64,000 bases of DNA from Thioalkalivibrio sp. ALJ24 (GTDB lineage Bacteria > Pseudomonadota > Gammaproteobacteria > Ectothiorhodospirales > Ectothiorhodospiraceae): positions 62,001-126,000 of the forward strand of contig NZ_KB898727.1 of assembly GCF_000377785.1 (NCBI RefSeq). Direction: 5' to 3'. Position numbers and translations under genes: made by a program. This document shows, piece by piece, positions 9,536 through 19,228 of the stretch (position 1 is its first letter; every line of letters starts with the position of its first letter). The notes under the pieces are model-generated. The model saw nothing but the letters and a program-made list of their open reading frames with translations. It ran no database searches and was not told where the DNA came from.

Positions 9536-10441
9536 TCAGCCGTTCGGCGAGGTGATGCCCGTGAGGATCGCGGTCATTCCCAGTACGGCGGCGACCAGCA
9601 CACCTTCAACCGCGATGCTGCGCCGCAGGCGCCGGGGTGCCGTGGTCTCACCCCGCGAGAATGCCGGCACCAGACGCCACTTGTTCAGCGCGGCCAGCAG
9701 CAGGAGCAGCGCCACCAGCAGCACCTTGGCGAGCAGGAACTGCCCCCAGGCGGTAGTGAACAGGGGTGTCACGCCGCCTGCCAGCAACACGGCCAGGACC
9801 GCACCCGCAAGCACCAGCAGGCCCACCACAAGCAACGCGACACGACCGAAACGCTCGAGGATGCGGGCGGCCGCCGGATCCGCGGCGGGTTGCCCCGCAA
9901 GGCGATAAAGTGGCCACAGCGAGGCGATCCAGAACGCGGCCGCCAGCAGGTGCAGGATCAGCAGGCCGCCCAGCAGCACGCGCGGTTCGCCGGCCGTATG
10001 CCCGACCTGCACGAAGGCAAGCATCACCAGCAGGACGCCACCCAGACTCAGGCCGTAGCCCACCCCCGGCAGCCGCCGGACATCCAGCAGGATCGCCTGC
10101 ACCAGCAGCAGGCCGCTCACGGCCAGCACCAGCCGGGTTCCCTGAGCTCCGTCGAACACCATGCCCAGCATCGCCGGATCAAACGCGGCGGACACATTCC
10201 CGCCCCCGAGATACCCCGCCTGCAGCGGCCACTGGACCAGGACCAGCGCGATCGCGACCCAGGCCGCGATCGCACCCGTACGGCTGGCCGCCCGGCGCGC
10301 CGGATCGGGCAGATCCGGAAACGCCAGACGGAACAGCACTGCCCCGGCCGCCAGCAGGGCGCCGGCATGGAACCCGGCCGCCGCCAGGATCATGGCGACC
10401 ATCCAGGCATCCACACCGGCCAGCGCGGACAGCCAGGCCAC
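9536..10441 (-). CDS. copD: Copper resistance protein CopD, inner membrane
   Basis: 301 aa with about eight predicted transmembrane helices. CopD acts with CopC in moving copper between periplasm and cytoplasm. The family-type helices carry few polar residues, and there is a His within the LLILHLLAAAFWIASLWPLY segment, a conserved CopD feature. The start is a GTG only 3 bases after the copC stop, so translation is probably coupled. It is the last gene of the minus-strand copper operon. Confidence 0.88.
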   Translation of the reverse strand: MAWLSALAGVDAWMVAMILAAAGFHAGALLAAGAVLFRLAFPDLPDPARRAASRTGAIAAWVAIALVLVQWPLQAGYLGGGNVSAAFDPAMLGMVFDGAQGTRLVLAVSGLLLVQAILLDVRRLPGVGYGLSLGGVLLVMLAFVQVGHTAGEPRVLLGGLLILHLLAAAFWIASLWPLYRLAGQPAADPAAARILERFGRVALLVVGLLVLAGAVLAVLLAGGVTPLFTTAWGQFLLAKVLLVALLLLLAALNKWRLVPAFSRGETTAPRRLRRSIAVEGVLVAAVLGMTAILTGITSPNG

Positions 10442-10444
10442 GCC

Positions 10445-10810
10445 TCAGTCCTCCACGGTGAAGCGGAAGCTCCCGGACATCATGTGGCCGTCGCGGGCCA
10501 GACCGCGCCAGCGCACCTCGTAGTCACCGGCTTCCATGGATCCGGCCGGACGCACGTGGTATTCCTCGGTGGGGTCATTGCCCGGCCCGCCTTCCAGCGA
10601 CACCCGGCCCTGCGGGCCGACCACGTCGAACTGGGTGATGCGCATCGCGCCATCGAAGTGGATCCCGATCTCCTCGGGGGTACCCTCGACCGTGGAGCCA
10701 TCATCGGGCACCTGCCCCATCTCGCCCTCGTGGGCCAGCAACGGGGTGGCAAAGGCCAGCAGCAGGGCCGCAAGGCCGGACAGCAGGGTATTGCGCGTGA
10801 TCATCGTCAT
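10445..10810 (-). CDS. copC: Copper resistance protein CopC, periplasmic
   Basis: 121 aa. A signal peptide covers residues 1 to about 26 (LLSGLAALLLAFATPLLA), leaving a mature protein that begins HEGE; an N-terminal His is the classic CopC copper ligand. The remainder is the small CopC beta-barrel (FDGAMRITQFDVVGPQG ... DGHMMSGSFRFTVED), whose DGH supplies further ligands. The ATG at 10810 is chosen because AAGGA lies 9 bases upstream; an in-frame ATG at 10804 is the alternative. Confidence 0.9.
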   Translation of the reverse strand: MTMITRNTLLSGLAALLLAFATPLLAHEGEMGQVPDDGSTVEGTPEEIGIHFDGAMRITQFDVVGPQGRVSLEGGPGNDPTEEYHVRPAGSMEAGDYEVRWRGLARDGHMMSGSFRFTVED

Positions 10811-10874
10811 GATTTCATCCTTTTCGTTGTTCGGGTGCAGTCGTGTCGTGTCAGCATCCGCCGGCCACAGGCCA

Positions 10875-10901
10875 CCGGGGGACGCCTTGCAGCGTCCCCG
10901 G
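10875..10901 (-). promoter_or_regulatory. Strong intercistronic hairpin between copA and copC
   Basis: GGGGACGC (10878-10885) and GCGTCCCC (10892-10899) form an 8-bp stem around loop CTTGCA, extendable with a bulge to CCGG/CCGG ends. It sits in the only sizeable gap (111 bases) inside the copper operon. There is no U-run on the minus strand, so full termination is unlikely; mRNA stabilisation or partial attenuation between CopA and CopC/CopD is more plausible. Confidence 0.5.
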
Positions 10902-10921
10902 CCGCCCGCGCCGGTGGAAAC

Positions 10922-12343
10922 TCAGTGGTTGTGGCCGCCGTGTCCTCCGTGGTCCCCGTGGCCTCCGTGACCGTGATGCCCGTGTGCATCGCGGCTGGGG
11001 GTCGGGAGCCCGTCGGAATCCGCATCCGCGACCTTGCCGCGACGTACCGGGCTGCCGAAGTCGGGGTCGTCGCTTACCTTGTGGGCCACCTCCCCGTCCG
11101 GGTGCCAGTACCAGCCCGGGTCACGGAAGTCCCCGGGCTCGAGGTCGTCGCGGACCTTGATCAGGGTGAACATGCCGCCCATGCCAATGTTGCCGAACGG
11201 CCCGTGGCCCATGCCCATCGCCAGGGTGTTTTCCGGGCCCGGCATGTGGCCACCGTCGGTGTGGTCCTGGTGATCCGCCATGCCGTGCTCGCCCATGGCC
11301 ATGTAGCCCGGCAGGATGCTGCGGATCTCTTCCTCGATACCGGACTGATCGACCCCCAGCGGGTTGGCGATGCCGTGCCCCATCGGGTTCATGGTGTGGT
11401 GGGTCATGTGGCAGTGGAACGCCCAGTCGCCCGGCGGTGCCGTGAACTCGATATCGCGGGTCTGGCCGACCGCAACGATCTCGGTGGTCTCCTTGCGCCA
11501 CTGCTCGCGCGGCCAGCGCCCGCCATCGGAACCGGTCACCTCAAACGACACCCCGTGCACATGCATCGGGTGGTTCCACATCGACAGGTTGCCCATGCGG
11601 ATTCGCACCCGCTCGCCGGTCTTCGCCACCAGCGAGTCGATGGCCGGGAACACCTTAGAATTCATCGACCACAGGTCGAAATCGACCATGATCGACGGGT
11701 CCGGCGTGCGCGTGCCCGGGTGCAGGCCCCAGTTGTGCAGCAGGATCGCGTAGTCGCGGTCCACCGGCTCGATCTCGCCGTCCTTCGGGTGGATGATGAA
11801 CATCCCCATCATCCCCATCGCCATCTGCACCATCTCGTCGGCATGCGGGTGGTACATGTGCGTGCCGTGCTGGTTCAGCTCGAACTCGTAGACGAAGGTC
11901 TCGCCCGGATGGATCGGCGGCTGGGTCACGCCCTTTACGCCGTCCATGCCCGAGGGCAGGTGGATGCCGTGCCAGTGCACCGAGGTGTATTCCGGCAGGC
12001 GGTTGGTCACGTAGATGCGAACCCGGTCGCCCTCCACCGCCTCGATGGTCGGCCCCGGGGTGGTGCCGTTGTAGCCCCAGCACTTGGCCACCGAGCCGGG
12101 CGCGAACTCGTGCTCGATCTCCTCGGCGACCAGGTGGAACTCCTTCACGCCGTTGTTCATTTCGTAGGGCAGGGTCCAGCCGTTCGGCGTATGCACCGGC
12201 ATGTAGCCCTGTTCGGTGCGTTCGCCGGGCGTGGCATCGCCCTCGTTGTGGTGCTCGTGACCCGTTTCGGCCATCACCCGGGTCAGGGTGGTTGCCGGCA
12301 GCATTGCCGCGCCGGCGGCCAGCAGGAAGTTACGCCGTTTCAT
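10922..12343 (-). CDS. copA: Multicopper oxidase, CopA type, with His-rich tail
   Basis: 473 aa. It begins [13 protein letters not shown], a Tat-type leader. All four copper-site motifs are visible: [24 protein letters not shown] and [12 protein letters not shown], the last matching HCHxxxHxxxxM so the type-1 site keeps its axial Met. Met- and His-rich stretches lie around residues 360-400, and the C-terminus from about residue 450 is almost pure His/Gly/Asp. Expected role: periplasmic Cu(I) oxidation and copper tolerance. The start overlaps the stop of the TolC-like gene by one base, with GGAGGG 8 bases upstream. Confidence 0.93.
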   Translation of the reverse strand: MKRRNFLLAAGAAMLPATTLTRVMAETGHEHHNEGDATPGERTEQGYMPVHTPNGWTLPYEMNNGVKEFHLVAEEIEHEFAPGSVAKCWGYNGTTPGPTIEAVEGDRVRIYVTNRLPEYTSVHWHGIHLPSGMDGVKGVTQPPIHPGETFVYEFELNQHGTHMYHPHADEMVQMAMGMMGMFIIHPKDGEIEPVDRDYAILLHNWGLHPGTRTPDPSIMVDFDLWSMNSKVFPAIDSLVAKTGERVRIRMGNLSMWNHPMHVHGVSFEVTGSDGGRWPREQWRKETTEIVAVGQTRDIEFTAPPGDWAFHCHMTHHTMNPMGHGIANPLGVDQSGIEEEIRSILPGYMAMGEHGMADHQDHTDGGHMPGPENTLAMGMGHGPFGNIGMGGMFTLIKVRDDLEPGDFRDPGWYWHPDGEVAHKVSDDPDFGSPVRRGKVADADSDGLPTPSRDAHGHHGHGGHGDHGGHGGHNH

Positions 12344-13983
12344 CAGTGATGCCCTCCGTGACCGTTGTCGCCGTGGTCACCGTGATCGCCATGGTCGTGA
12401 TCCTCGTGATCCTCGTGATCCTCGTGATCTCCGTGATCTCCGTGATCTCCGTGATCTCCGTGATCTCCGTGATCTCCGTGATCCCCGTGATCCCCGTGAT
12501 CTCCGTGATCCCCGTGATCCCCGTGATCCCCGTGATCCCCGTGATCTCCGTGGTCCCCGTGGTCCCCGTGGTCCCCGTGGTCCCCGTGGTCATGATGGTC
12601 GTGGTCCATCGCGGACGGGTCATGCTCCAGCGCGTCGGTTTCGAGATAGCCCTCGTCACCCGGCGCCCCGCCCGGCAGTTCGCCGGCCACGGTAAAGGTC
12701 AGATCCACCCGGGCCCGCCAGTAGTCCCCCAGCGCGGCCACCGCGCGCTGCCAGTCGGCGAGCTCTTCCTGCTTGGTCACCAGCAGATCGAAGACATCGT
12801 CGAACATGAAGTTCACGCGCTCCTGCATGCGCTCCACCTCGATCTCGCGGGCCGGGACCAGCTCGTAACGCTTGGTGCTGAACTTGTCCCGTTGATGGGC
12901 CAGCCGCACGAAGTGCTGGTGGACGTCGGCGGTCACGGCCTGTTCCAGCTCGGCCTTCCGGGCCTCGCCGTCCTCCAGCCGCGCCTCGGCACGGGCGATG
13001 CCGGCCTGGTTCTGGTTGAAGATCGGCAGGGTGAAGGAGATACCACCGCCCCACAGGCGGGTGCCATCGGTCTCGCGCTCGAACTCGATACCGGGCTCGA
13101 TGTCGCCCAGCCAGCGATAGCGCCGTACCAGGGCCACGCCCTCGGTGAGCCCTTCCAGGGCATGATCCAGGGCCCGCAGATCCAGACGCTGCTCCAGGGC
13201 CTGCTCGACCAGGGCCTCGCGATCCTCCACGCCGGCCAGCGGCAATGGCAGCTTGCCGGGGACCTCCCAGTCATCGACGTGACCGGGCAGCCCCATCAGG
13301 TGCGCCAGACGCAGACGGGTCTCGCGCTCGCGCTGACGCGCGTCCTCGAGCTTCAGCCGCGCTTCGGCGGCACGGATATTCAGCCGGGCACGTTTCAGGT
13401 CGGTGATGTTGCCGGCGTCATAGAAGCGTTCGCCCAGCAGCGAACCGAGATCCGCGGCACGGGTCTCCAGCGCCTGCACCTGCGCCCGCTGGCGCGCGGC
13501 GACCGCGTCATACCAGGCACGTTCGGTGTCCGAGGCCAGGGCCACCATGCCTTCGGCCAGCTGCAGACGGGTGGACTCCCAGTGGGCCTCGGCGATGTCC
13601 TGACGCGCACTGCGCATCAGCAGGCCGGAGATCCCCCAGGCCAGACCGCCCCCGGTCTCGTTGCCGCCACCGCCCTCGGGGCGCATCACCGACAGCGACA
13701 GGGTGGGATTGGAGAACTGGGCGGCCTCGACCACGTCGGCGGCCGTCAGATCCAGTTCGGCGTAGGCCTGCTGCATGCGCGGATTGCGCCACAGGGCCTG
13801 ATGAATGGCCTCCTCGAGCGTCAGCTCGCCGGAGGGTCGGGGCATCTCCGACTCGGGCAGGTCGATCCCCTGCACCGAGACATCCTCCGCCAGGTCGGAG
13901 CGGTCCGGCTCGGGTGCGGTGACCGCGCAGCCGGCGAGGAACAGCACCGACACGACGGGGAGCAGCAATCGGGTTGCTCGCAT
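12343..13983 (-). CDS. TolC-family outer-membrane lipoprotein with Asp-His-Gly repeat tail
   Basis: 546 aa. The N-terminus [19 protein letters not shown] is a lipoprotein signal with lipobox LAGC, followed by the outer-membrane efflux protein fold: two repeats of long amphipathic helices, for example [23 protein letters not shown]. Residues from about 460 to the end are roughly 80 residues of DHG/DHE/HGD triplets, a probable divalent-metal (Cu, Zn, Ni) ligand tail. The ATG at 13983 is chosen because AAGGAG stands 8 bases upstream. In this operon it takes the place where CopB is often found. No adaptor or RND pump gene is next to it, so whether it works in efflux or as a periplasm-facing metal sink is open. 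Confidence 0.88.
   Translation of the reverse strand: MRATRLLLPVVSVLFLAGCAVTAPEPDRSDLAEDVSVQGIDLPESEMPRPSGELTLEEAIHQALWRNPRMQQAYAELDLTAADVVEAAQFSNPTLSLSVMRPEGGGGNETGGGLAWGISGLLMRSARQDIAEAHWESTRLQLAEGMVALASDTERAWYDAVAARQRAQVQALETRAADLGSLLGERFYDAGNITDLKRARLNIRAAEARLKLEDARQRERETRLRLAHLMGLPGHVDDWEVPGKLPLPLAGVEDREALVEQALEQRLDLRALDHALEGLTEGVALVRRYRWLGDIEPGIEFERETDGTRLWGGGISFTLPIFNQNQAGIARAEARLEDGEARKAELEQAVTADVHQHFVRLAHQRDKFSTKRYELVPAREIEVERMQERVNFMFDDVFDLLVTKQEELADWQRAVAALGDYWRARVDLTFTVAGELPGGAPGDEGYLETDALEHDPSAMDHDHHDHGDHGDHGDHGDHGDHGDHGDHGDHGDHGDHGDHGDHGDHGDHGDHGDHGDHGDHEDHEDHEDHDHGDHGDHGDNGHGGHH
12372..12593 (-). repeat. 9-bp tandem repeat coding for Asp-His-Gly units
   Basis: About 24 copies of a 9-bp unit (plus-strand GTGATCTCC/GTGATCCCC, later GTGGTCCCC) lie head to tail inside the 3' end of the TolC-like gene. 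Each unit encodes Asp-His-Gly or, in three copies, Asp-His-Glu. Units differ mainly at synonymous sites and blocks of identical variants sit together, the mark of slippage or unequal exchange. The unit length keeps the reading frame whatever the copy number. Confidence 0.95.
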
Positions 13984-14114
13984 CGTGAAAATCTCCTTGA
14001 TCGGACTTCGATTCCGCATCCCGCGCGAACGCGCGACACGGCGTTGCCGCCCGCCGGCACCGGGTGGAACCCGGACGTGCGGACAGCTCCGGCGCTCGGG
14101 CCGGTGCAGTCAGA

Positions 14115-14585
14115 TCAGGAGAGGGTCGGGGGTCGGTACAACGCGGCCGCGGGCGGGCCGTTCTGGAAGGAATACAGACTCATGGCCTGCTTCACCGGGG
14201 CCGAAAAATCGGTTCCGGACGAAGTCGGCATGCCCTGGCAGTGACCGCAGGCGGAACAGCTGGCCAGACAGGTGGGGTCCACGCAGTCGGCGTGCCCGAG
14301 CGGGTCACCAACGTGGGAAGAGTCGGAAGTCACGGGGGCATGGTGATCGTGATGCGACTCATCGGCATGCCCGGCGTGCGGATCATGTCCATGGTGGTGC
14401 GATTCGGCACCATGGGCATGGCCGCGCTCGTGACCGGGGTGCGGATCATCGGCGGACGGGGTTGCGTGCATCGCTGCATGACCGGCGTGACCGTCTTCCA
14501 TGCCCACTGCCGCAGCCACCGCCGGCAGGCCGGCAATCGCCGCCACCAGCATCCAGCAAAGCAGTTGTTGGAAGACCCGTTTCAC
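14115..14585 (-). CDS. His-rich secreted protein with Cys cluster, first gene of copper operon
   Basis: About 156 aa from a GTG at 14585 (start uncertain). The N-terminus VKRVFQQLLCWMLVAAIAGL is a signal or membrane segment. It is followed by some 70 residues very rich in His (GHERGHAHGAESHHHGHD) and then a Cys motif CVDPTCLASCSACGHCQG. Small His/Cys proteins of this general look (DUF2946-like) accompany copper operons; I cannot assign a defined family. Proposed role is periplasmic metal binding or delivery. It precedes the TolC-like gene by 131 bases on the same strand. Confidence 0.65.
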   Translation of the reverse strand: MKRVFQQLLCWMLVAAIAGLPAVAAAVGMEDGHAGHAAMHATPSADDPHPGHERGHAHGAESHHHGHDPHAGHADESHHDHHAPVTSDSSHVGDPLGHADCVDPTCLASCSACGHCQGMPTSSGTDFSAPVKQAMSLYSFQNGPPAAALYRPPTLS

Positions 14586-14658
14586 GTCAGTCGAAACCTC
14601 GTCTGGTGAGGCGGTGCCAGTCGGCAACTACGCCGGAAAATACCACAACCCGCGGCTC

Positions 14659-14687
14659 CCTGTAGACGCGACCCCGGCATTCTGCAA
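14659..14687 (-). promoter_or_regulatory. Possible promoter of the copper operon
   Basis: On the minus strand TTGCAG (14687-14682) and TACAGG (14664-14659) are separated by 17 bases, upstream of the His-rich gene. The -10 is poor. I saw no CueR-type or CopR/CusR-type palindrome here, so copper control is not visible in the sequence. Confidence 0.3.
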
Positions 14688-14690
14688 TCC

Positions 14691-14816
14691 AGCGCCGGGG
14701 CACCCGCGGAGCTCGCCACGGCGCTGCGCGCCTCGCGATGACGGGAACCCCTCCAGCCCCCGTCGTTGCGAGGAGCCAAAGGCGACGCGGCAACCTCCGC
14801 GCAAGACCCCGGCGCG
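14691..14816. repeat. Long imperfect palindrome between pepN and the copper operon
   Basis: Two arms of about 53-56 bases (14691-14743 inverted, and 14761-14816) face each other over a 17-base centre. Shared blocks, read outward from the centre, are CGTC(A/G)T(C/T)GCGAGG, then CTCCGCG, then CCCCGGCGC. The block GTCRTYGCGAGG followed by GCGACGCGGCAA resembles small dispersed palindromic repeats I recall from other bacterial genomes. Transcripts leaving pepN would fold it into a long hairpin, which could insulate the copper operon downstream. Confidence 0.75.
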
Positions 14817-14823
14817 GGCCGAT

Positions 14824-17463
14824 TCAGGCGTCGGCCAGCGCGCGCTCGATCACGTCGCGCAGGTCGCGCGAGATTTCGAGGGCGGCGAGGCGCTCGAGTT
14901 CCGCACGCATCTGCTCGCCGCGCGCCGGATCCACCTTGCGCCAGCGGGTCAGCGGCTGCACCAGACGCGCGGCCGTCTGCGGGTTCATCCTGTCCAGCTT
15001 CTCCACGAAGCCGGCAATGCGGTGATAGCCCTCGCCGTCGGCCTGGTGGAAATGGCGTTCGTTGCGGGCCATGAACGGGCCCAGCACCGCGCGCACGCGG
15101 TTGGGGTTGGACCAGCGGAACCCGGGATGCTGCAGCAGGTACTCCAGGCGGTCGAAGCCGCCCGGCACCTGGCTGGCCGCCTGCAGGCCGAAGTACTTGT
15201 CCAGCACCAGCGGATCGTCGTGGTAGCGCCGCTCGAAGTCGGCCAGCAGCAGGCCCCGGGCCTCATGGTTCAGGTCGTTGATGGCATTCAACGCCCCCAT
15301 GCGCATGGTCTGGCTGCGGGCCTTGCGATACTGCTCCAGCACCTCGGGCACCGCGGATTCGTCACCGACCGCCACCCGCAGTGCGAGCAGGCGGTTGCGC
15401 AGGCGCCGCTGCCCCATGGCATCGGCGGTGAACGCGCCGTTGTCGATGTCGTCCAGCTTCGGCTGGCGGTCACGCAGCCGGTCCGCCAGCGGGGCGTACA
15501 GCCGTGCCTCCAGGGCATCACGTTCGGCCCGCAGGCGCACCGGGTCCACGCAGTCGAACAGCTCCGCCAGCTCGCGCGGCGGCGGCAGCTGGAGGATCGT
15601 GGCCAGCAGCACGGGCTCGATCGCCGGATCCTCCAGCAGGGCCGCCAGGGCATGCTGGATTTCCGCCTCCAGCACCGGGTCGGCGGCGTCATCCTCGATG
15701 CGCGCCCGGATCGCACGCCGCATGAGGGTCTGCGCCGCTTCCCAGCGGCTGAAGGCATCGTCGTCATGGGCCAGCAGGTGGGCGAGGGTCGTCGCGCTCT
15801 GGTTGGCCTCCAGGATCACCGGCGCGGAGAAACCGCGCAGCCAGGACACGGCCTGCGGGGTCGCCGAGAGCTCGTCGAAATGGAAACTGCGCTCCGAGCG
15901 GTCGAGCTCCAGCACCCATTCATCCTGTTCCGGGCCGCCCTCCAGGCGCCCGCGGATGCGCCGCCCGTCGGCATCCAGCATCGCCACCCGCACCGGGATG
16001 ACCACCGGCTCCTTGTGTTCCTGACCCGGCGTCGGCGGCGTGTATTGCCCCAGGCTGATGCGGAACTCGCCGGTGGAACCATCCTGCGCGGTGGCGGCGG
16101 TCACGTGCGGGGTTCCCGCCTGGGTATACCAGCGCTTGAACGCCGTGAGGTCGCGCCCGCTGACCTCGGCCATCACGGCCACGAAGTCGTCGGTGGTGAC
16201 CGCCTGACCGTCGAAGCGCTCGAAATAGACATCCAGCCCGCGGCGGAAGGTCTCGCGCCCGATCAGGGTGCGCAGCATGCGGATCAGCTCCGCGCCCTTC
16301 TCGTACACCGTCAGGGTGTAGAAGTTGTTGATCTCGGCGTAGTGATCCGGTCGCACCGGGTGCGCCAGCGGCCCGGCGTCCTCGGGGAACTGATGGGCGC
16401 GCAGCAGCGAGACGTCGTCGATGCGCTTGACCCCGTACAGCGTGCAGTCGGTGGTGAACTCCTGGTCGCGGAAGACCGTGAGCCCTTCCTTCAGCGACAG
16501 CTGGAACCAGTCGCGGCAGGTCACGCGATTGCCGGACCAGTTGTGGAAGTACTCGTGGGCGATCACCGACTCGATGGCGACAAAGTCGTCGTCGGTGGCG
16601 GTGTCGGGGCTGGCCAGCACGTACTTGGCGTTGAACAGGTTCAGCCCCTTGTTCTCCATCGCCCCCATGTTGAAGTCGTCCACCGCGACGATCATGTACA
16701 CGTCCAGATCGTATTCGCGGCCGAAGGCCTCCTCGTCATAGCGCATCGCGCGCTTCAGCGAGGCCAGTGCGTGATCGCAGCGATCGGCGTTGTGCGCCTC
16801 CACATACAGCTCCAGCGCCACCTCGCGCCCGGACATGGTGGTGAAGGTATCGCGCTGACAGGCCAGATCCCCGGCGACCAGCGCGAACAGGTACGACGGC
16901 TTGGGGAACGGATCTTCCCACACCGCGTAGTGGCGCCCGCCGTCCAGCTCGCCGGCCTCCACGCGGTTGCCGTTGGCCAGCAGCACCGGGTACTGCGCCC
17001 GGTCCGCCTCCAGGCGCACGCGGTAAGTGGTCAGCACATCCGGGCGATCGGGAAAGAACGTGATGCGGCGAAAGCCCTCCGGCTCGCACTGGGTGCACAG
17101 GTTGCCGCTGGAAGCGTACAGGCCTTCCAGCGCGGTGTTCTGCTCCGGGTGGCAGCGGCTGACGATCTCCAGCCGCGCCGACTCCGCCAGGCCGTACAGC
17201 AGCAGGCCCTCACCATCCTGCTCCAGCATACCTTCGCCCGGCTCGGCGCCATCCACCGTCAGCGACACCAGCTCCACGCCGTCGCCGTACAACCGCAGCG
17301 GCGCCCCCGGCTCCGCCGCCTGCGGGTTGCGGCGCACTGCCATGCGCGTCGTCACCTCGGTGATCGCCGCCGCCAGATCGAAATCCAGCTCCAGGTTCTC
17401 CACCTCGAACGCCGGCGGCTGATACTCGCTCAGATAGACCGGCTGGGGGTTCGCATCACGCAT
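14824..17463 (-). CDS. pepN: Aminopeptidase N, M1 family
   Basis: 879 aa, the normal length of the gammaproteobacterial cytosolic PepN. It removes N-terminal amino acids from peptides. FNMGAMENKGLNLFN is the substrate-binding GAMEN motif. The zinc site is HEYFHNWSGNRVTCRDW (HExxH; here H-E-Y-F-H) with the third ligand Glu in LSLKEGLTVFRDQEF. C-terminal helical repeats (from about residue 550) are intact. The start ATG at 17463 has an ordinary leader. The gene appears monocistronic. Confidence 0.96.
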   Translation of the reverse strand: MRDANPQPVYLSEYQPPAFEVENLELDFDLAAAITEVTTRMAVRRNPQAAEPGAPLRLYGDGVELVSLTVDGAEPGEGMLEQDGEGLLLYGLAESARLEIVSRCHPEQNTALEGLYASSGNLCTQCEPEGFRRITFFPDRPDVLTTYRVRLEADRAQYPVLLANGNRVEAGELDGGRHYAVWEDPFPKPSYLFALVAGDLACQRDTFTTMSGREVALELYVEAHNADRCDHALASLKRAMRYDEEAFGREYDLDVYMIVAVDDFNMGAMENKGLNLFNAKYVLASPDTATDDDFVAIESVIAHEYFHNWSGNRVTCRDWFQLSLKEGLTVFRDQEFTTDCTLYGVKRIDDVSLLRAHQFPEDAGPLAHPVRPDHYAEINNFYTLTVYEKGAELIRMLRTLIGRETFRRGLDVYFERFDGQAVTTDDFVAVMAEVSGRDLTAFKRWYTQAGTPHVTAATAQDGSTGEFRISLGQYTPPTPGQEHKEPVVIPVRVAMLDADGRRIRGRLEGGPEQDEWVLELDRSERSFHFDELSATPQAVSWLRGFSAPVILEANQSATTLAHLLAHDDDAFSRWEAAQTLMRRAIRARIEDDAADPVLEAEIQHALAALLEDPAIEPVLLATILQLPPPRELAELFDCVDPVRLRAERDALEARLYAPLADRLRDRQPKLDDIDNGAFTADAMGQRRLRNRLLALRVAVGDESAVPEVLEQYRKARSQTMRMGALNAINDLNHEARGLLLADFERRYHDDPLVLDKYFGLQAASQVPGGFDRLEYLLQHPGFRWSNPNRVRAVLGPFMARNERHFHQADGEGYHRIAGFVEKLDRMNPQTAARLVQPLTRWRKVDPARGEQMRAELERLAALEISRDLRDVIERALADA

Positions 17464-17620
17464 TCCAGACTCCAGATCAGAAACATTGCCAAAGGTTTAA
17501 CACGCCGCCGCTGCCCCGGCCCATACCCGGACGCCGGCGCCGTCATTGCAACCGCCGGGTTTCCGCGATGGCGGAGCCGGGGATCTGGCGCTGCGCGCCC
17601 AATCCGTTAGCATACCGCGC

Positions 17621-18434
17621 ATGGAATGGATCGATATCTGCTTCAACCTCACCCACGAATCCTTCAACAAGGAACGCGACGAGGTCCTCGAGCGCGCGCG
17701 CGAGGCCGGCGTGTCCTGGATGCTGATCACCGGCGCCGACGCCCACCAGAGCGAGAAGTGCCTGAAGATCGCCGACCAGTACCCGGACTGCTGCCGCGCC
17801 ACCCTGGGCGTGCACCCGCACCTGGCCAGACAGTGGACCGACGCGACCGCCGCGCGGTTCAGTGACCTCGCCCGCGCGGACGCCAACGTGGTCGCCATGG
17901 GCGAGATGGGGCTGGACTACAACCGTGACCACTCGCCGCGCCCGCAGCAGCGCATCGCCTTCGAGGCCCAGCTGGAGCTGTCCGCGGACCTCGGCCTGCC
18001 GGTGTTTCTGCACGAACGCGACGCCCACCACGACTTCGCGCAGATCCTGCGCCGCTGGCGTGACAAGGTGCCGGCCGCCGTGGTGCACTGCTTTACCGGC
18101 GAGGCCGACGCCCTGGCCGAATACCTCGACCTCGACTGCCACATCGGCATCACCGGCTGGGTCTGCGACGAGCGCCGCGGCAAACACCTGCACACGCTGG
18201 TCCCGACCATCCCGCGCGGCCGCCTGATGATCGAGACCGACGCCCCGTACCTGCTGCCGCGCACCCTGCCGAAGGGCACCGGCAAGAAGATCGGCAACGG
18301 CCGGCGCAACGAGCCCGCCTTCCTCCCCCACATCGGCGAATACGTGGCCCAGCTGCGCGACGAGACCCCGGAAGACCTCGCCGACCACACCACCGCCACA
18401 GCCCGCGCCTTCTACCACCTGCCCGAAACCGCCG

Positions 18435-18442
<8 letters not shown>
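17621..18442 (+). CDS. TatD-family metal-dependent DNase/hydrolase
   Basis: 273 aa. Motifs of the TatD TIM-barrel are DICFNLTHESF (a variant of the DxHxH start), TLGVHPHLA, MGEMGLDY, PVFLHERDAH, VVHCFTGE and IETDAPYLLPR. In most TatD proteins the first motif is xxDSHCHL or DIGANLT; the NLT form here matches the E. coli TatD (rather than YcfH/YjjV) type, 3'-5' DNA/RNA exonucleases linked to DNA repair. The start ATG at 17621 overlaps no other gene; the stop overlaps the SDR gene by 8 bases. Confidence 0.92.
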
Positions 18443-19202
<760 letters not shown>

Positions 19203-19228
19203 ATCGTTGCGGCGACGGAACGGATCCG

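Noticed and set aside
12372-12593. Short regular repeats that might suggest a CRISPR array
   Set aside because: The units are 9 bp, head to tail without spacers, and lie within a reading frame as Asp-His-Gly codons.
14500-17610. A plus-strand open frame of about 1030 codons opposite pepN
   Set aside because: Antisense to a fully conserved PepN; composition is a mirror of pepN codons.
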